Assembly (NCBI GenBank): GCA_036571765.1
Contig: BROE01000011.1
Span: 2,683,876-2,747,875 of the forward strand
DNA from: Plecoglossus altivelis
Taxonomy: Eukaryota; Chordata; Actinopteri; Osmeriformes; Plecoglossidae
Direction: 5' to 3'
Length of the DNA: 64,000 bases
Both the position numbers and the translations under genes were made by a program. The number at the start of each line of letters is the position of its first letter. Positions within the stretch are counted from its first letter, which is position 1. The notes beneath the pieces are model-generated. The model did no database searches. It was not told where the DNA came from and saw nothing but the letters and a program-made list of their open reading frames with translations. Positions 47,501-59,200 of this stretch are shown piece after piece.

Positions 47501-48562
47501 GACAGGAGTATGAGTAGAACCACTGCATTGATTAACTGTTGAAAAGGAAAACGTTGCAACGGCATTATGGAGTTAAAACATAGCTGTGCCTTATGACAAG
47601 TGTCAACAAAACTGAAGGTCTTGGGGTTACTAACGGTAGTTCTCAGAACTTTGTATTGCTGTGCGAAAATACCCTCCCTCACAGACATTTTTCTCTAAAT
47701 CCATTTGTGCCCCATAATAGCACTGCAATTAATTAAGGCAATGTCTCAATATCTAAGAAGACCATTTCAGCATTTGTCAGCCGGAGAAATGCTGAGTGTT
47801 GGCCAGCTCCACTTTTAATGACTTTCCGACATAATTTATACGCTGTTAAATGCCAGTGGCTTTATAGCCTGTTAATTGAAATTGCACTTAGTAGGTTAAT
47901 TAATCGTCAATGTGTTTTTCATCGTCGACCTTACAACTATCCATATGTGACATCAATAGTAGTCAAAAATAGATGATCCGCTTAGGCAAAGATCAAGGAC
48001 TTACCTGACTAAGTAACGCTATTTTAAAATTTACGAGTCGTCTCGTGTCTAAATACAGAAGCTAGACCAAAAATACCCGATAATTTCATGTATGGTAAAA
48101 CAATCAGCGGAACATTGCCGTCACATGCAAAAGCATTTAGTTGGAGAATAAATTATTCTACAATGTTCGTGAACGTTTCAGAGATATAGGTCAACTACAC
48201 CGTACCGAACGAAGTAGGCCTACATGTTAATATATATCAATGATCATTGCGTAAAAAACTAAATCATTTTAGATCCACAAAATGGAGAAAAGGGTGCCAT
48301 GGTCCATCCGTGTGACAGAATAGGAAAACACTTGCCGTTGCAGGTCCTTAAAAATTCTACATCCAGCCATGATTTCGTTACTAGTACAAACACACACACC
48401 CCTCCAACCCCCCTAAAAAACATTTAAAAACCCGAAAATGAATAACATTTGAATTAACGTATGGCTCACCATGTACCAAATACCAAGGATAATGGTTCCC
48501 GTCCGAACATGGCAGCAAAGGCAGCAGCTTGTGGAGTACCACCGGTCCCACGGGGAAATCAT
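41586..48562 (-). CDS. laptm4b: Lysosomal-associated transmembrane protein 4B
   Basis: A four-pass late endosome/lysosome membrane protein; in mammals it binds NEDD4-type ligases and affects ceramide, leucine transport and EGFR sorting. Seven exons: 48562-48470, 47535-47418, 46308-46235, 46123-46001, 45776-45678, 43390-43295, 41660-41586; 678 bases, 225 residues (human short form 226). It starts MISPWDRWYSTSCCLCCHVR. Membrane segments lie around ILGIWYM/INAVVLLILLSAL, ISLVMILICGMATYGAY, FFCYQIFDFALNTLVAI and MCLVFAVLLFVGCILSF. The junction DDANMCIA and the block AYLIGCVWNCYRYVSGRGST match human LAPTM4B. The cytosolic tail has two PY-type motifs, LLPSY and PPPQY, for NEDD4 WW domains, and ends YVET. 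Its neighbour mtdh agrees with the human locus. Confidence 0.96.
43872..44026 (-). repeat. Direct repeat copy 1 in a laptm4b intron
   Basis: About 155 bases nearly identical to 45518-45670, sharing TGGCTTGATTGGCTATGTA, AATACCCAGGTACAGTGAAG and GGGACTGCTCTCGGTAGAGG. Only about ten differences are visible. Both copies lie in the same intron, 1.65 kb apart. Confidence 0.9.
45518..45670 (-). repeat. Direct repeat copy 2, next to a laptm4b exon
   Basis: Partner of 43872-44026. This copy ends seven bases from the donor boundary of the exon at 45678-45776, so it is likely the source and the other copy the duplicate. Confidence 0.9.
46851..46870. repeat. ATG trinucleotide microsatellite
   Basis: About six ATG units in a laptm4b intron, preceded by a looser CATCAT run near 46731-46745. 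Open frames here are compositional. Confidence 0.85.
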
Positions 48563-49580
48563 TTTTTCAGATTTGATAACAATTATTTCATGAATGCCTC
48601 TAACACAATTAGGAAACCTAAAATAGGCAAACAGTTTCTTGTGAATCGGTTTGTCCTAGTCGTGTTCAGAACCACCGGACTGACTGTTCGCATCTGCGTC
48701 GTTTCCGTTATGCACTGACCAACAGCGAAATGTTAATCGAATTTATCCGGGACACGTGACCGCTAGAGGATTTTGACCAGATTATAAACATTTTGCGCTA
48801 ATGGGACCGAAATAAACTTGTATCTTATGAATTGCATGCACGATATCGTTTGAATGTAGGTTACTGTTACTCAAATGGCCGTAGGTCATAAGAATGTTAT
48901 CCAGTGAGTTAACGGGTTTATTGTAAAAGGCTGACAATAAATAAAACTGCTTTTTAAAGAAATATTCAACATAAAATATGTATTTTTATATTTATTCTTT
49001 CTTCCATTTTCAGGAGAACTGCTATCCTAACGATATGTTTACCTTTGATAGCAACTGTCTTACACAACAGCATCTCTACAAACAGATGAACCAGAGATAG
49101 GACAAGCCAGATGAGCTCTCTAAGGCTAAAGAATCCTCTTCATTATTGTCACGTACAGGGGATTTCACTCTGCAGAATTGTGTTTCCTCTAAGCACAGAC
49201 TTAAGATCAGCTCATCATGCCTATATCCACCACTTACATTCAATCCCAGACCTCATTGAGAACTTGACAATTCATTGACAATTTCATTCAATGCACTACA
49301 TGCATGTTATAACACATAGCAGCACATGTCGGCCAGTACTGCACATCTGTGATGGTTCCAAATCTCTTGGAGCTCTAGTTCATGAGAAGAAGGGCGGCCT
49401 GGCCGAGATCACGCTGGGTGGAACCAGTGTGGTTCTATAGCCTGACGGTGGAGCCTTTGATCGGTGAGATGTCTACATCTACAAAGGACACCGTTATGAT
49501 AAAGCACAATTCTAGTAACTATACTTTCCATTCATTTGTTTAGCACTGCTATCCAAAGTAACATACACAAACATACATAC
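48563..49580. other. laptm4b upstream flank
   Basis: From the laptm4b start codon to the left edge of the duplicated mtdh 3' region. It must include the laptm4b promoter, in the segment just right of 48562. No other gene seen. Confidence 0.45.
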
Positions 49581-49589
49581 ATTTATTTC

Positions 49590-50800
49590 TGACATGAATC
49601 AAACTTGCAGTTGGATGGTAACTATAAGAAATGCCAGTGCACTTACTGCACGCTAAAAAGAAAGGCAATATATCAACTGCTGATATACTGACTGAATGTC
49701 TTTGACATGAAATTAAAGCTGCTATTTCAATGTAGTACCTGCCCCTTTAAATCACGTTGACATTGAAGCAGGAATTACGCGTTGACATTCGGCAATAAGG
49801 TCTTAAATGAATGAAAACATCTAGGGACTCGACACGGCCTTTGCACAGTGCAATCACAACTCTACATTAGAAAAAGCCCTTTGAATCTGTACATATGGCA
49901 TGGCTTTTCTATCACAGAGGCTGGAAGATAAGACAAGCTTTAAGAAATAATTTCATCAGCAGAGTGCAATAAGACCAGAATATATCTACTTAAGAGGGTT
50001 AGAGGGTCAACGCACAAGTAAATCAGTGACAGAAATACCCTTAAAATGATCAAAAGCATTGATAAAAATACGTAGCGTCATTGTAGCGCAAGATATCCAA
50101 CCACCGCATATTTCCATAGTGGTGTCCTTAGAGTGTCCAAACAGTTACAGTGCCTCTATGTGGTTGACAACAGTTACTGCCACATCTCAGTAAGCACAAG
50201 TCTTCTATTGTTAATCTAGGATCAGTTTACTCAGCCCAAAATCCTGAGATTTGTCACTGGAGGGGCATGAGATCAACTGAACGAATCTACCAATACTAAG
50301 TTCCACTACAGAACAACACTTAAAGTAAACTTCCTCTAAAAACGGAATTGCTTAGAAAAACTACATTTGGGTCAATAGAAAACAAATGATTTCAAAAGGT
50401 GACTTCTGATGTTTTTGAAAAAGAATAATATACTCATCTTGTGCCCTCTACTGCAAGTCCATCTCTCCCACAACACTTGCTTCATTAAACTGAAGCATAT
50501 AGTGCACATCAGTTAGACGCAGTTTATATGTTCACTGAACTTGTTGGCAAGCCAGTCCAACCCATTATTCATTCGCTCTCTTTCATTTTTGGATATGGGA
50601 AAAGGACGATAACACCCCAATTTTCCTGGACTCTGGTTGACTTCGTGTTTCTCTCCGAACCTTCTTCTTCTGGTTCAATTTTGGAGTCTTTACGATCGGC
50701 TGAGACTTTTCTGTGAAGAAACCAGAAAATGTGATCTCATCGTCTTCTAGACATTTGCATTTAATCACTGGTGGCTCTTCGCTGTAGGTATAACTACTGG
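49590..50800 (-). pseudogene. Second copy of the mtdh 3' end (terminal exon plus 3'UTR), stop lost
   Basis: A direct duplicate of about 55080-56385. The minus-strand exon has an intact acceptor (TTTCTTCACAG) and starts at 50710 in phase 1. It encodes KSQPIVKTPKLNQKKKVRRE then T, where mtdh has KSEPILEAPKLTQKKKVRRE then T and a stop. Here TGA is CGA, and the frame runs 20 further residues (RSQPESRKIGVLSS...) to a stop at 50583-50585. The 3'UTR part, about 49790-50560, is nearly identical to the mtdh UTR, while the flanking intron part is clearly diverged. It could be a dead duplicate, an alternative mtdh terminal exon, or the last exon of the ZNF106-like unit upstream. Confidence 0.8.
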
Positions 50801-51130
50801 ACTGATTATATCATTGACAAAAACAAATCACCCTGCACATTGCAAACTGCACTAACACCAACCAGTGGTTCTGTTGCTTATTCCAAACTAGCATGAAGTA
50901 TCTAAATTAATGCTAGCTTGCAGCAGTAGCTTCCCTAGCTTCCATGTTTGTGTTTGATGAGAAGGGGTTGGGGGTGGGGGAGACATCAAGATATTTAGTA
51001 GTTCACAAGCAAGAACATTACTACAAAAGATGACCTAAAACAAATACTGCCCAACCATCTGGAAAGAATGACATCATTAATCTAGCATGATTACAGCGCA
51101 TATTCCTGACGTAAATCTAAAAGTATGTAC

Positions 51131-51217
51131 CTGTTTCCAGACTGGGTGGAAGGCCGCTTCGATACTTGACTTGGCAAGCTGGAGACAGGTAGGTGTCGAG
51201 GGGGTCATAGTTGACTG
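51131..51217 (-). other. Possible coding exon between the two mtdh tails
   Basis: On the minus strand, acceptor GACCTCAG and donor ACAG|GTACAT enclose 87 bases open in one frame (residues include VNYDPLDTYLSPA and VKYRSGLPPSL). The donor phase (1) matches the acceptor phase of the duplicated mtdh terminal exon at 50710. No family recognised. Splicing is inferred from signals only. Confidence 0.4.
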
Positions 51218-51482
51218 CTGAGGTCAAGGATGTGTGTGAGGGGCCCCAGTGTTAGCTGGGCCAGTCAGAGTGGGAGGGAGAGGAGAACAGGCAACAGGGG
51301 GCAGGATGGAGGAGGCCACGTAAGGGTTTAACAGGATAAGATGAGTAGGAAGAGAGTTGTGGCTTGTCAGTGCTGTAGCCATGTCCTAGTTACACCAGAG
51401 CATCCAGCTGCAGATCAGAGCTGGCAGACAGGAAATGACACCACCGGGCACTCGTTGGCATTCTCGGATGAATAACGGAACG

Positions 51483-52859
51483 TCAAACGACGGCGCTTCC
51501 TTGAGAAGATCCCTCAACACGCCTTGCTCGCAGACAGCTGATCTCTGCAATCACCTGGAGGAAAGGCTTCCATTTAGAACTACGTCCCCCCCATCAAAAT
51601 CCATCCATGAAAACATAACAGAGTCCCCACTGGCCCTGACCACGAGGTCCGTGCATACCTGCTGTTTGGTCAACAGAAGCTGCTGAACTGTGGTGAAGGC
51701 TGCCTGCATAGCTGTGCGGGCCTGGATGAGAGATGTGTCCAGGGCCAGCAAGGACCGACTCAGCTCCTCCTCCTTCAGAGACAAGGCCAACAGCTGATCC
51801 ACCTGCCCCGCGTCTGCTGCACACAGCACAGGCCATCAGAGTACAGCCAGCAGGGACATCCACACGCTGTTCAAGACAAATGCAGCTGGCGCTGCTATGG
51901 TTACAGCCGGAATGCAAAGACGACTGTGAGGCGTGTTTCTGTTCCAATGACTTGATAACATTCCTGACTGACATAAGCAGCGATAGGGGAAACATAGCAC
52001 TGACAGGTTAACATACCACTCTGAAGTTTCCCTTTCTGCCTTTTCCTGCTTTGGTCAGCAGATGCATCAGGTACTCCGCTATCCTATTGCAAACAGGCAA
52101 AAACTTTTGTTGTAAATGTTGCTGTGGGGATTCCACATGTTTATGTACACAAACATACGTATTCATTTCTTTCCCCTCCTATTTGTATCTAAAGACACAG
52201 AGTATGTAATAACACCATTCTGCTCACAGCGTTACAACTCTTCCTCTTCTCAGCTCTGTCAACCATGTCTCCGCTGCGGCTGCGATGCCAGCTAGGCTCC
52301 GCCTTCAGAGAGCCAGAGTCAGGAGAGCCTGACGCTGCTCTGGGCTGCTCCACCCTCTGGGCCCTGAGTGCTCTGTCTCCGACAGGGGAGACCAAGGCTG
52401 AGGGAGGGGGTGAGCCACGGTGCCCAGGCAGGGGAAGGTCCTTGTCTACACCCAAGCTCTCTGGCTTGGAGAGATGCTCAGGCTCCACCCCAAACCTGGA
52501 ACGGATTGTAAAGCTAAAATCAAACAAAATACTTTTTTGTTGTTGTAGTTGTTTTTGTTGGTGTTCATTTTGTCACTGGTTTCATCTCAGAAAGCCTCTG
52601 AGCCAAACATGAGGCAGACTGATTGACCTCTTCACCTGGGCTTGCCGTTGACCTTCTCCCTGGGGGCCTCTTTGGACACGTCTGTACAGTTGGCTTTGGT
52701 CTGGGATCCAGACGAGACCAGCAGCTCCTGGACGGTGGGCTTCAGCCCTGCCTCCTTCTCCTCCAGGCCCTGAGCCCTTTCGCCGGCTTTTAAAATCCTG
52801 CGCGCTGCAGCAGCAGCCTTGATATGAAGCCATTTGCGCCAGTTCTTCTTCCTTGGCAT
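51483..52859 (-). CDS. ZNF106-like coiled-coil protein or gene fragment, 262 residues
   Basis: Five minus-strand exons with matching phases: 52859-52636, 52495-52228, 52083-52017, 51816-51659, 51554-51483; 789 bases from ATG to TGA. It begins MPRKKNWRKWLHIKAAAAAR, followed by a Pro/Ser-rich middle, a basic stretch (QSRKRQKGKLQS), then a helical region LLALSLKEEELSRSLLALDT, IQARTAMQAAFTTVQQLLLT, and ISCLRARRVE. That region resembles, from memory, the coiled coil preceding the WD40 repeats of ZNF106. Zinc fingers and WD40 repeats are absent: after RRVE the frame ends in GSSQGSAVV. ATG lies right at an acceptor, so more exons may lie upstream. MTDH and LAPTM4B are adjacent in human with nothing like this between. 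Identity is moderate; function unknown. Confidence 0.6.
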
Positions 52860-55079
52860 CTGAAAACCAGGAACAACCTGTTACACGAGGAAGAGAAACA
52901 ACATCAGCAGAATTTGTCATCACAAAGCTCCATTAGAATATTGTGTTTATCAAGTGTACATGACAGCTATACAGACAACAGTGTAACAACACGATGTTTG
53001 TAAATATCAAACATCAATAGATGGAAATTTCTTAAGGGGGTAGAAAGAAGTTTCACATATTTCATACACGGTAGTATATGGAGAAGTGACCATTTTACTT
53101 TATAACTCTTAATACAATACAGGAAATCATTGGGAATACCATGTAGTGTTATGTTTTGTATTTTCTCAGTACAGGACCATGGTCCTTTTAAGTATATCAT
53201 TCGAGGACAGTCTAGCGAACAGTAGTCTGCAACGTTGTCTTCAATGATCTCACAATTCTCCCTCAAAATGCTGATCTCAAACCACGTGTGATGAGACAAA
53301 TTTCGTCCTTCTACTTGCTTTCCCTAACTTCGATCAATCAAGCTTTACAGGAAGTGCCAATGTAGTTTCCGACCTGCTTTCTAAAAGTTGAAAAAAAAAA
53401 CGATCCCAACAGAACGTTCAGATTCCTTTGCATTCCAAAAGAACTTTCGACAAATTAATATTTCTCTAAATTTCTACTTTTCCCCTTGTTAACTAAAGAT
53501 ACCTTATTTGAAGAAAACAACCTAGACTTTGGTTTAAGATATATCTCCTCCTAGGTCTGCCCTTCTTTCCAAGGTAGCAGGCAAGTACAATGTTAAAGGT
53601 TTGGTGGGATCTCTATCCATCGTTAGCCTGCAACACATACTGTACCCTACCTATGTAGAGTTTGCAAAGAGAAATCCTTAAGAGCTGCTTACCTGTACCA
53701 AACACGCATAACAACGGTGTAAAATATTGTGCTCAACCTATGCGAATGAAAATGCATCAATACATGTTTTGTAACGCCGTTACAGGTAGGCTCTTTTTAC
53801 TTACTGTCAAAATCAAATTTCAAAGCTGCGGCAGGAATCTTGTCAGTCGTTTTCTTGACGTTCTTAGTACAGTGGGTAAAATTAAATGGTCATCTTCTTC
53901 GCTGGGTTTTGCATTACAGTCAGAGTAAAGCACAGTTTTAACCTTAAGGAAAAATCGTCATAATTTGTTGGAACACCACCGGATAGAAAATCAGGAAATG
54001 ACGTCCCTGTATGTAGGAGACTCACGTCGACATCTACCAAACTACGGTGGATTACACCAATCCTCTAATTTTTTCCACCTATGTGTTTCTTTTGCACCTT
54101 TGAATAAGGGCAACTGTATTTCTTGCAAATAACAAATTAAACCAAGCCTTTCTTTTGACTTGGTTCGCCTTCATTTCTTTATCCTGTGAGCTTTCTGTCT
54201 TGTTTCTCTTCTCCTTTCCTTCTCCAGGTTCTTCGCTATTTATTTCGCTCGCCTTTAGACTGGTTTATTCTTTATTTGCTCATCAGTATGACAAGAATCA
54301 AGGGAAACCATTATTATTCAGCACAATTCTGGTAACTACAATTTACACGTATTTGCTTATCACGCTCCTGTCCATAGCAGCGTATATATACTGCACTCTA
54401 GTGAAACACATGGACTAGAAAGGAACAGTTGGCTATTACAGGGATTATTACCAAGGAACAAGGTTATCAAGACAGTGCAACAATAGCATCATCCTAACTA
54501 TGGATCACATCTCTACAGTAGCAGTGTCTCAAATGTGGTTTATAATTTTATATAATATTTCATACTTCGGCAAATAAGCCAATGGTACAACATTATCATA
54601 TGATGCATCTTTTTATTTTCTGTATTTTTTTCATCAAATTTCAACAAACATAGAAATATCATTGCATTTTATCAATAAACAGAAAATCTTTTTTGAAAAT
54701 CATATTCTACGGACAGGTATAAATACATTTACCGGATCATCTCAATAATCATTCATTACAAAGACAGTTATGTTTGCAGCTACAGCAGAACATCTCCATG
54801 ATGACACAAAGATGGGCAAAAGAATACAGTGCCTCCAATCCACATCTTGACAAACTTGAAATCTTTTTTACACGCTCGAGGTCTCCTCCATAGACACACA
54901 GTCCTTTCGATTTCAACAGACGCATTATGTACAAGTCTAAAGGCTCACGCTCACTTTGCCACCGCTCAGTAAAGGCTATTTATACACACTGAGTGGTACT
55001 ACAGTTCACTAACTAAATCATCTGCCCATTTTTTTTAAACAATGTATATGAGTTTGGTTATCAAAGTCATGCACAAGTT
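52860..55079. other. Region between the ZNF106-like gene and the mtdh 3' end
   Basis: AT-rich; a 5' exon of the ZNF106-like unit and the distal mtdh 3'UTR may lie here. The open frames (for example 53662-53928 and 54155-54418 on plus) lack splice context and family resemblance. Confidence 0.4.
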
Positions 55080-56221
55080 ACATTTATTTCTGACATTAAT
55101 CGAACTTGCAGTTGGATGGTAACTATAAAAAATGTCAACGCACCTACTGCACACTACAGGTTAAGGCAATAGAATAAAAATTCCTGATATACCGTTAAAA
55201 TGACTGACATGAAATTAAAGCTGCTCTAGACTCCTTCAGTACCTGCCCCTTTAAATCACATTGACGTCCATCACAAAGATGACTAACCAGGAATCACGTG
55301 TTGACATTCGGCAATAAGGTCTTAAATGAATGAAAACATCTAGGGACTCAATACAGCCTTTGCACAGTGCAATCACAACTCTACATTAGAAAAAGCCCTT
55401 TGAATCTGTACATATGGCATGGCTTTTCTATCACAGAGGCTGGAAGAAAAGACAAGCTTTAAGAAATAATTTCATCAGCAGAGTGCAATAAGACCAGAAT
55501 ATATCTACTTAAGAGGGTTAGAGGGTCAACGCACAAGTAAATCAGTGACAGAAATACCCTTAAAATGATCAAAAGCATTGATAAAAATAAGTAGCATCAT
55601 TGTAGCGCAAGATATCCAACCACCGCATATTTCCATAGTGGTGTCCTTAGAGTGTCCAAACAGTTACAGTGCCTCTATGTGGTTGACAACAGTTACTGCC
55701 ACATCTCAGTAAGCACAGGTCTTCTATTGTTAATCTAGGATCAGTTTACTCAGCCCAAAATCCTGAGATTTGTCACTGGAGGGGCATGAGATCAACTGAA
55801 CAAATCTACCAATACTAAGTTCCACTACAGAACAACACTTAAAGTAAACTTCCTCTAAAAACGGAATTGCTTAGAAAAACTACATTTGGGTCAATAAGAA
55901 ACAAATGATTTCAAAAGGTGACTTTTGATGCTTTTGAAAAAGAATAATATAATCATCTTGTACCCTATACTGCAAGTCCATCTCTCCCACAACGCTCGCT
56001 TCATTGCAGTTAGGCATTTAGTGCACATCAGTTAGACGCAGTTCATGTTCACTGAACTTGTTGGCAAGCCAGTCCAACCCATTATTCATTCGCTCTCTTT
56101 CATTTTTGGATATGGGAAAAGGACGATAACACCTATGTATAAAATTCTGTACCCGATAATTATTGCATTGAACACAATGAACAATCCTGTTGCATATAAT
56201 TTCTCTGGACTCTGGTTGACT
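55080..56221 (-). other. mtdh: mtdh 3'UTR (inner copy)
   Basis: From the mtdh stop to a minus-strand AATAAA (TTTATT at 55083-55088); longer forms may use signals further left. About 1 kb of it is the segment duplicated at 49590-50580. It contains a 60-odd base stretch, about 56137-56203, absent from the outer copy. Confidence 0.65.
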
Positions 56222-59200
56222 TCATGTTTCTCTCCGAACCTTCTTCTTCTGGGTCAATTTTGGAGCCTCTAGGATCGGCTCAGACTTTTCTGTGAAGAAA
56301 TCAGAAAATGTGATTTCATCTTCTTTAGAACATTTGTATTTAATCACTGGTGGCTCTTCGCTGTAGATATAACTACTGAACTGATTATATCATTGGGAAA
56401 AAAAACACAAAAAACCCCTCAAATAACCAGTGGTCCTACGGCTTGCTTCTCTACCATGAACATAAATATTTGATTTCGATCAACCACAAGCAGAAATGGC
56501 TTGACCACGGATAAGATATTGTTTCCAAACTGGCATTAGGTAACTTGCAAGTTATTTTTGCAGTTCACAAGCTAGACCATTTATACAAACACGATGGCGT
56601 CAACAAATCCTGCCCAGCCATCTAAAAAAGATGACTCCAGCAGTAATAAAAGCATGATTACAGTGTTTTCCTACTTGAAGTCTAAGTGCATGTACTTTCC
56701 CTGTTTAAAGACAAGGAATCCATACACAATTCTACTATGAAACCTACTTCAAAGCTTGCCGTTTTTCTTTCTGTGCATATTGGTCAGCGTTGGCAAGAAA
56801 GCTGTCTTACTCTGAGAGGGCGGCATGGTGGCTAACTGCTTGGTAGAGGCCACTGCAGTGGGAAGCGCTTCGCTTGTTTGGGTCTTAGGTGACATGTTAG
56901 TTACTGGTGGGACAGATCTCTCAGGGTTCACCTGCACAAACAGAAGTACAACCAGTCTGTGATTTGCTCTTATTCTCCTGTCTTGTTTTTTTGTTTTTGT
57001 ACACATCTAACTACAGACAGGATCTTTCACTCCCAACCATTGTTGTTCAACTGTTCCCACCTGTGCTGGAACTCCCTCGTCTTCCGGTTTCTTCTTCTTT
57101 CTCTTCTTCTTCTTGGATTTGGCCGCTCCCCCACCGGTCGCATCATCCTTCTCCTCGTCCGACACCTGGGTCGTCAACAAACATCAGCCAATCAGGAGCC
57201 GTTTGAGGCAGGTTTCCAAATTTGACACGGACACCAGAGCAACAACAAACGCTCAGTCGGATACGCAATCAACTTCTGGATGGGGCTGTCTGGATCTCAT
57301 GTCACTTGACCTTTAGATTTCAAACAAGAGGCTCAAGGAGGATGACTCATTTCAAGAAGGTTTATTATTCAGATGATGTGCGTGGCTGTGAGTGGACATC
57401 TATGTGCAATCTGGCCCACCTGGGGTGCGACCTGCTCCTGAGGAGGCGGGGCCGGGGCCTCCGCCACGGCCGGCTCCTCGTAGTTCCCCCACAGCTCCGT
57501 CGGGGCGTTCCAGTCCGAGCTGGGGTCCGCTGCATCGATGCCATCTGGTGACACACCATGTCATTAAAGACTGACACGAAAACAAACATTTCCGGTGTTG
57601 ACGACTTCAAAACGTTTTCCAAAACAACTATACCACAAAATATAGCATGGGTTCAGTGGAGCTGGACTCAGACTATATGACCTCGAATTAAGGACAAGTC
57701 ATTCCAGGTTCTTTTCCTTCGGTTGTAGGCGTAACTGCGTGCGTGAGCTAGATTATATGGTATGCTGGATTTAAATCCACTAATCATTACCATGCCCTCG
57801 TTGGATTTCCAAAAACGGAGCTTTATTTCCTTTGGTTGTTAAAAAGACCGCAAGGTAAGGATGTGCTTACTGGACCAGACGTCTTCACAAGCGGGCTGAT
57901 TGTCCCGTTGCCGATCAGCAGAAAAGTGAGGCTTGGGTTCCGAGGCTAGAAAAATCAAAGGGTCAAGAACAGATACATCAAGATCAGAATAAATAAACAG
58001 ATAAACAGATTCCGAGGACATAAACCAGCAATCTAATAACTTGGTGACGTTGATCTTGTCTTTTATTTACCTGGAGTGTTCATTACGGGCACAGAGAAAG
58101 TCACTGGTTTGAGTTCAGCCTTGACCCTGGTGTCGACTCCGCTCCATGTCACTGGTATAAAGGAGTTACATGTTGTTTACATTCAGTACAAAACAACCTG
58201 AACTTAGTTTAACCGTGGAGATTGCGAGACAACTGATAGGGACATCCAATGTTGGCATGGTCTTGACCAATTGAGTATTTGTACTGATATTGGTAAAGAA
58301 CTGTAAAGAGTATTTGCTCGGAAGGCTTCGACCCTTCCACGTCCAAAGTTCCGGTTCCCAGTAATGTGACAGTATAGTGTAATCGCTACAGTAAGCGCAT
58401 TTGATTTCTCTTAGCCAGGGCAGTAGATTCATTGGAATGTGTGAAGCTATTTGTCTTCAGAGCAGCTTCCAGTACCTTCCGTGTCAGGCTTCCAGGTCTG
58501 GGACTCAGGGTTCCTGTGTCGGGGGCCAGTGCTTATGGCCGGCCAATCTTTGATGGCCATCTGGGTGGGAGGTTTAGTGGACACGTCGGCCCATCCTCCC
58601 CCGTTCACAGAGGGCTCCTCTCTCCAGTGGGGGGTCACTGAGAACATGGAAGCAGCGCTGTTAAATGATGACCTCACGGAGACTTTGTGCTGTGTGTGTC
58701 AAGAGAGAACCACTACGACAGTATCTAGGCCATTTTGCTGTCTGAATTACACAACAACATCAGATTAAAAAAAGGGAGGAAATCAGTTATTTTCTCCTTC
58801 AGTCTCGACTTTATAATAATAACAAGGATGAGGAGATAACCTGGTGCGATGGAAACGTCTCCTTTTCCACCAGTCCTCGTCCGCTGGGGTTCTGTAAATA
58901 AAAGAAGACCGTGTTTAAGTGACTAACTGGTTGGGTTTGGATTTACGATCAGCGTTTTAGACGCACTATTCCACAGGGTCAATATGACTAGAACTCATAC
59001 AACCCCAATTCCAAAAGAGTTGGGACGTCGTTTGCAATCAAATAAAAACCACATCTGTGAGACTACTGACAGTCGCCTAGTTTGAAACATGATGAATGTC
59101 TGATGAAAATATCACCCCCCCCCCCCCCCCCCAGGAAAAGAATACAGCCATTTAGAATTTGACAGCCGCAAAATGGCAACAAAACAAAAAAAAAGTTGAG

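Noticed and set aside
52582..52923. Alternative frame of the ZNF106-like first exon (starting DAKEEELAQM)
   Set aside because: It does not splice in phase to the next exon, whereas the MPRKKNWRKW frame joins all five exons without a stop.
56045..56272. Plus-strand frame MFTELVGKPVQP..., present in both copies at 50528 and 56045
   Set aside because: It lies antisense to the mtdh 3'UTR and last exon, is shared only because the DNA is duplicated, and its C-terminal half differs between copies.
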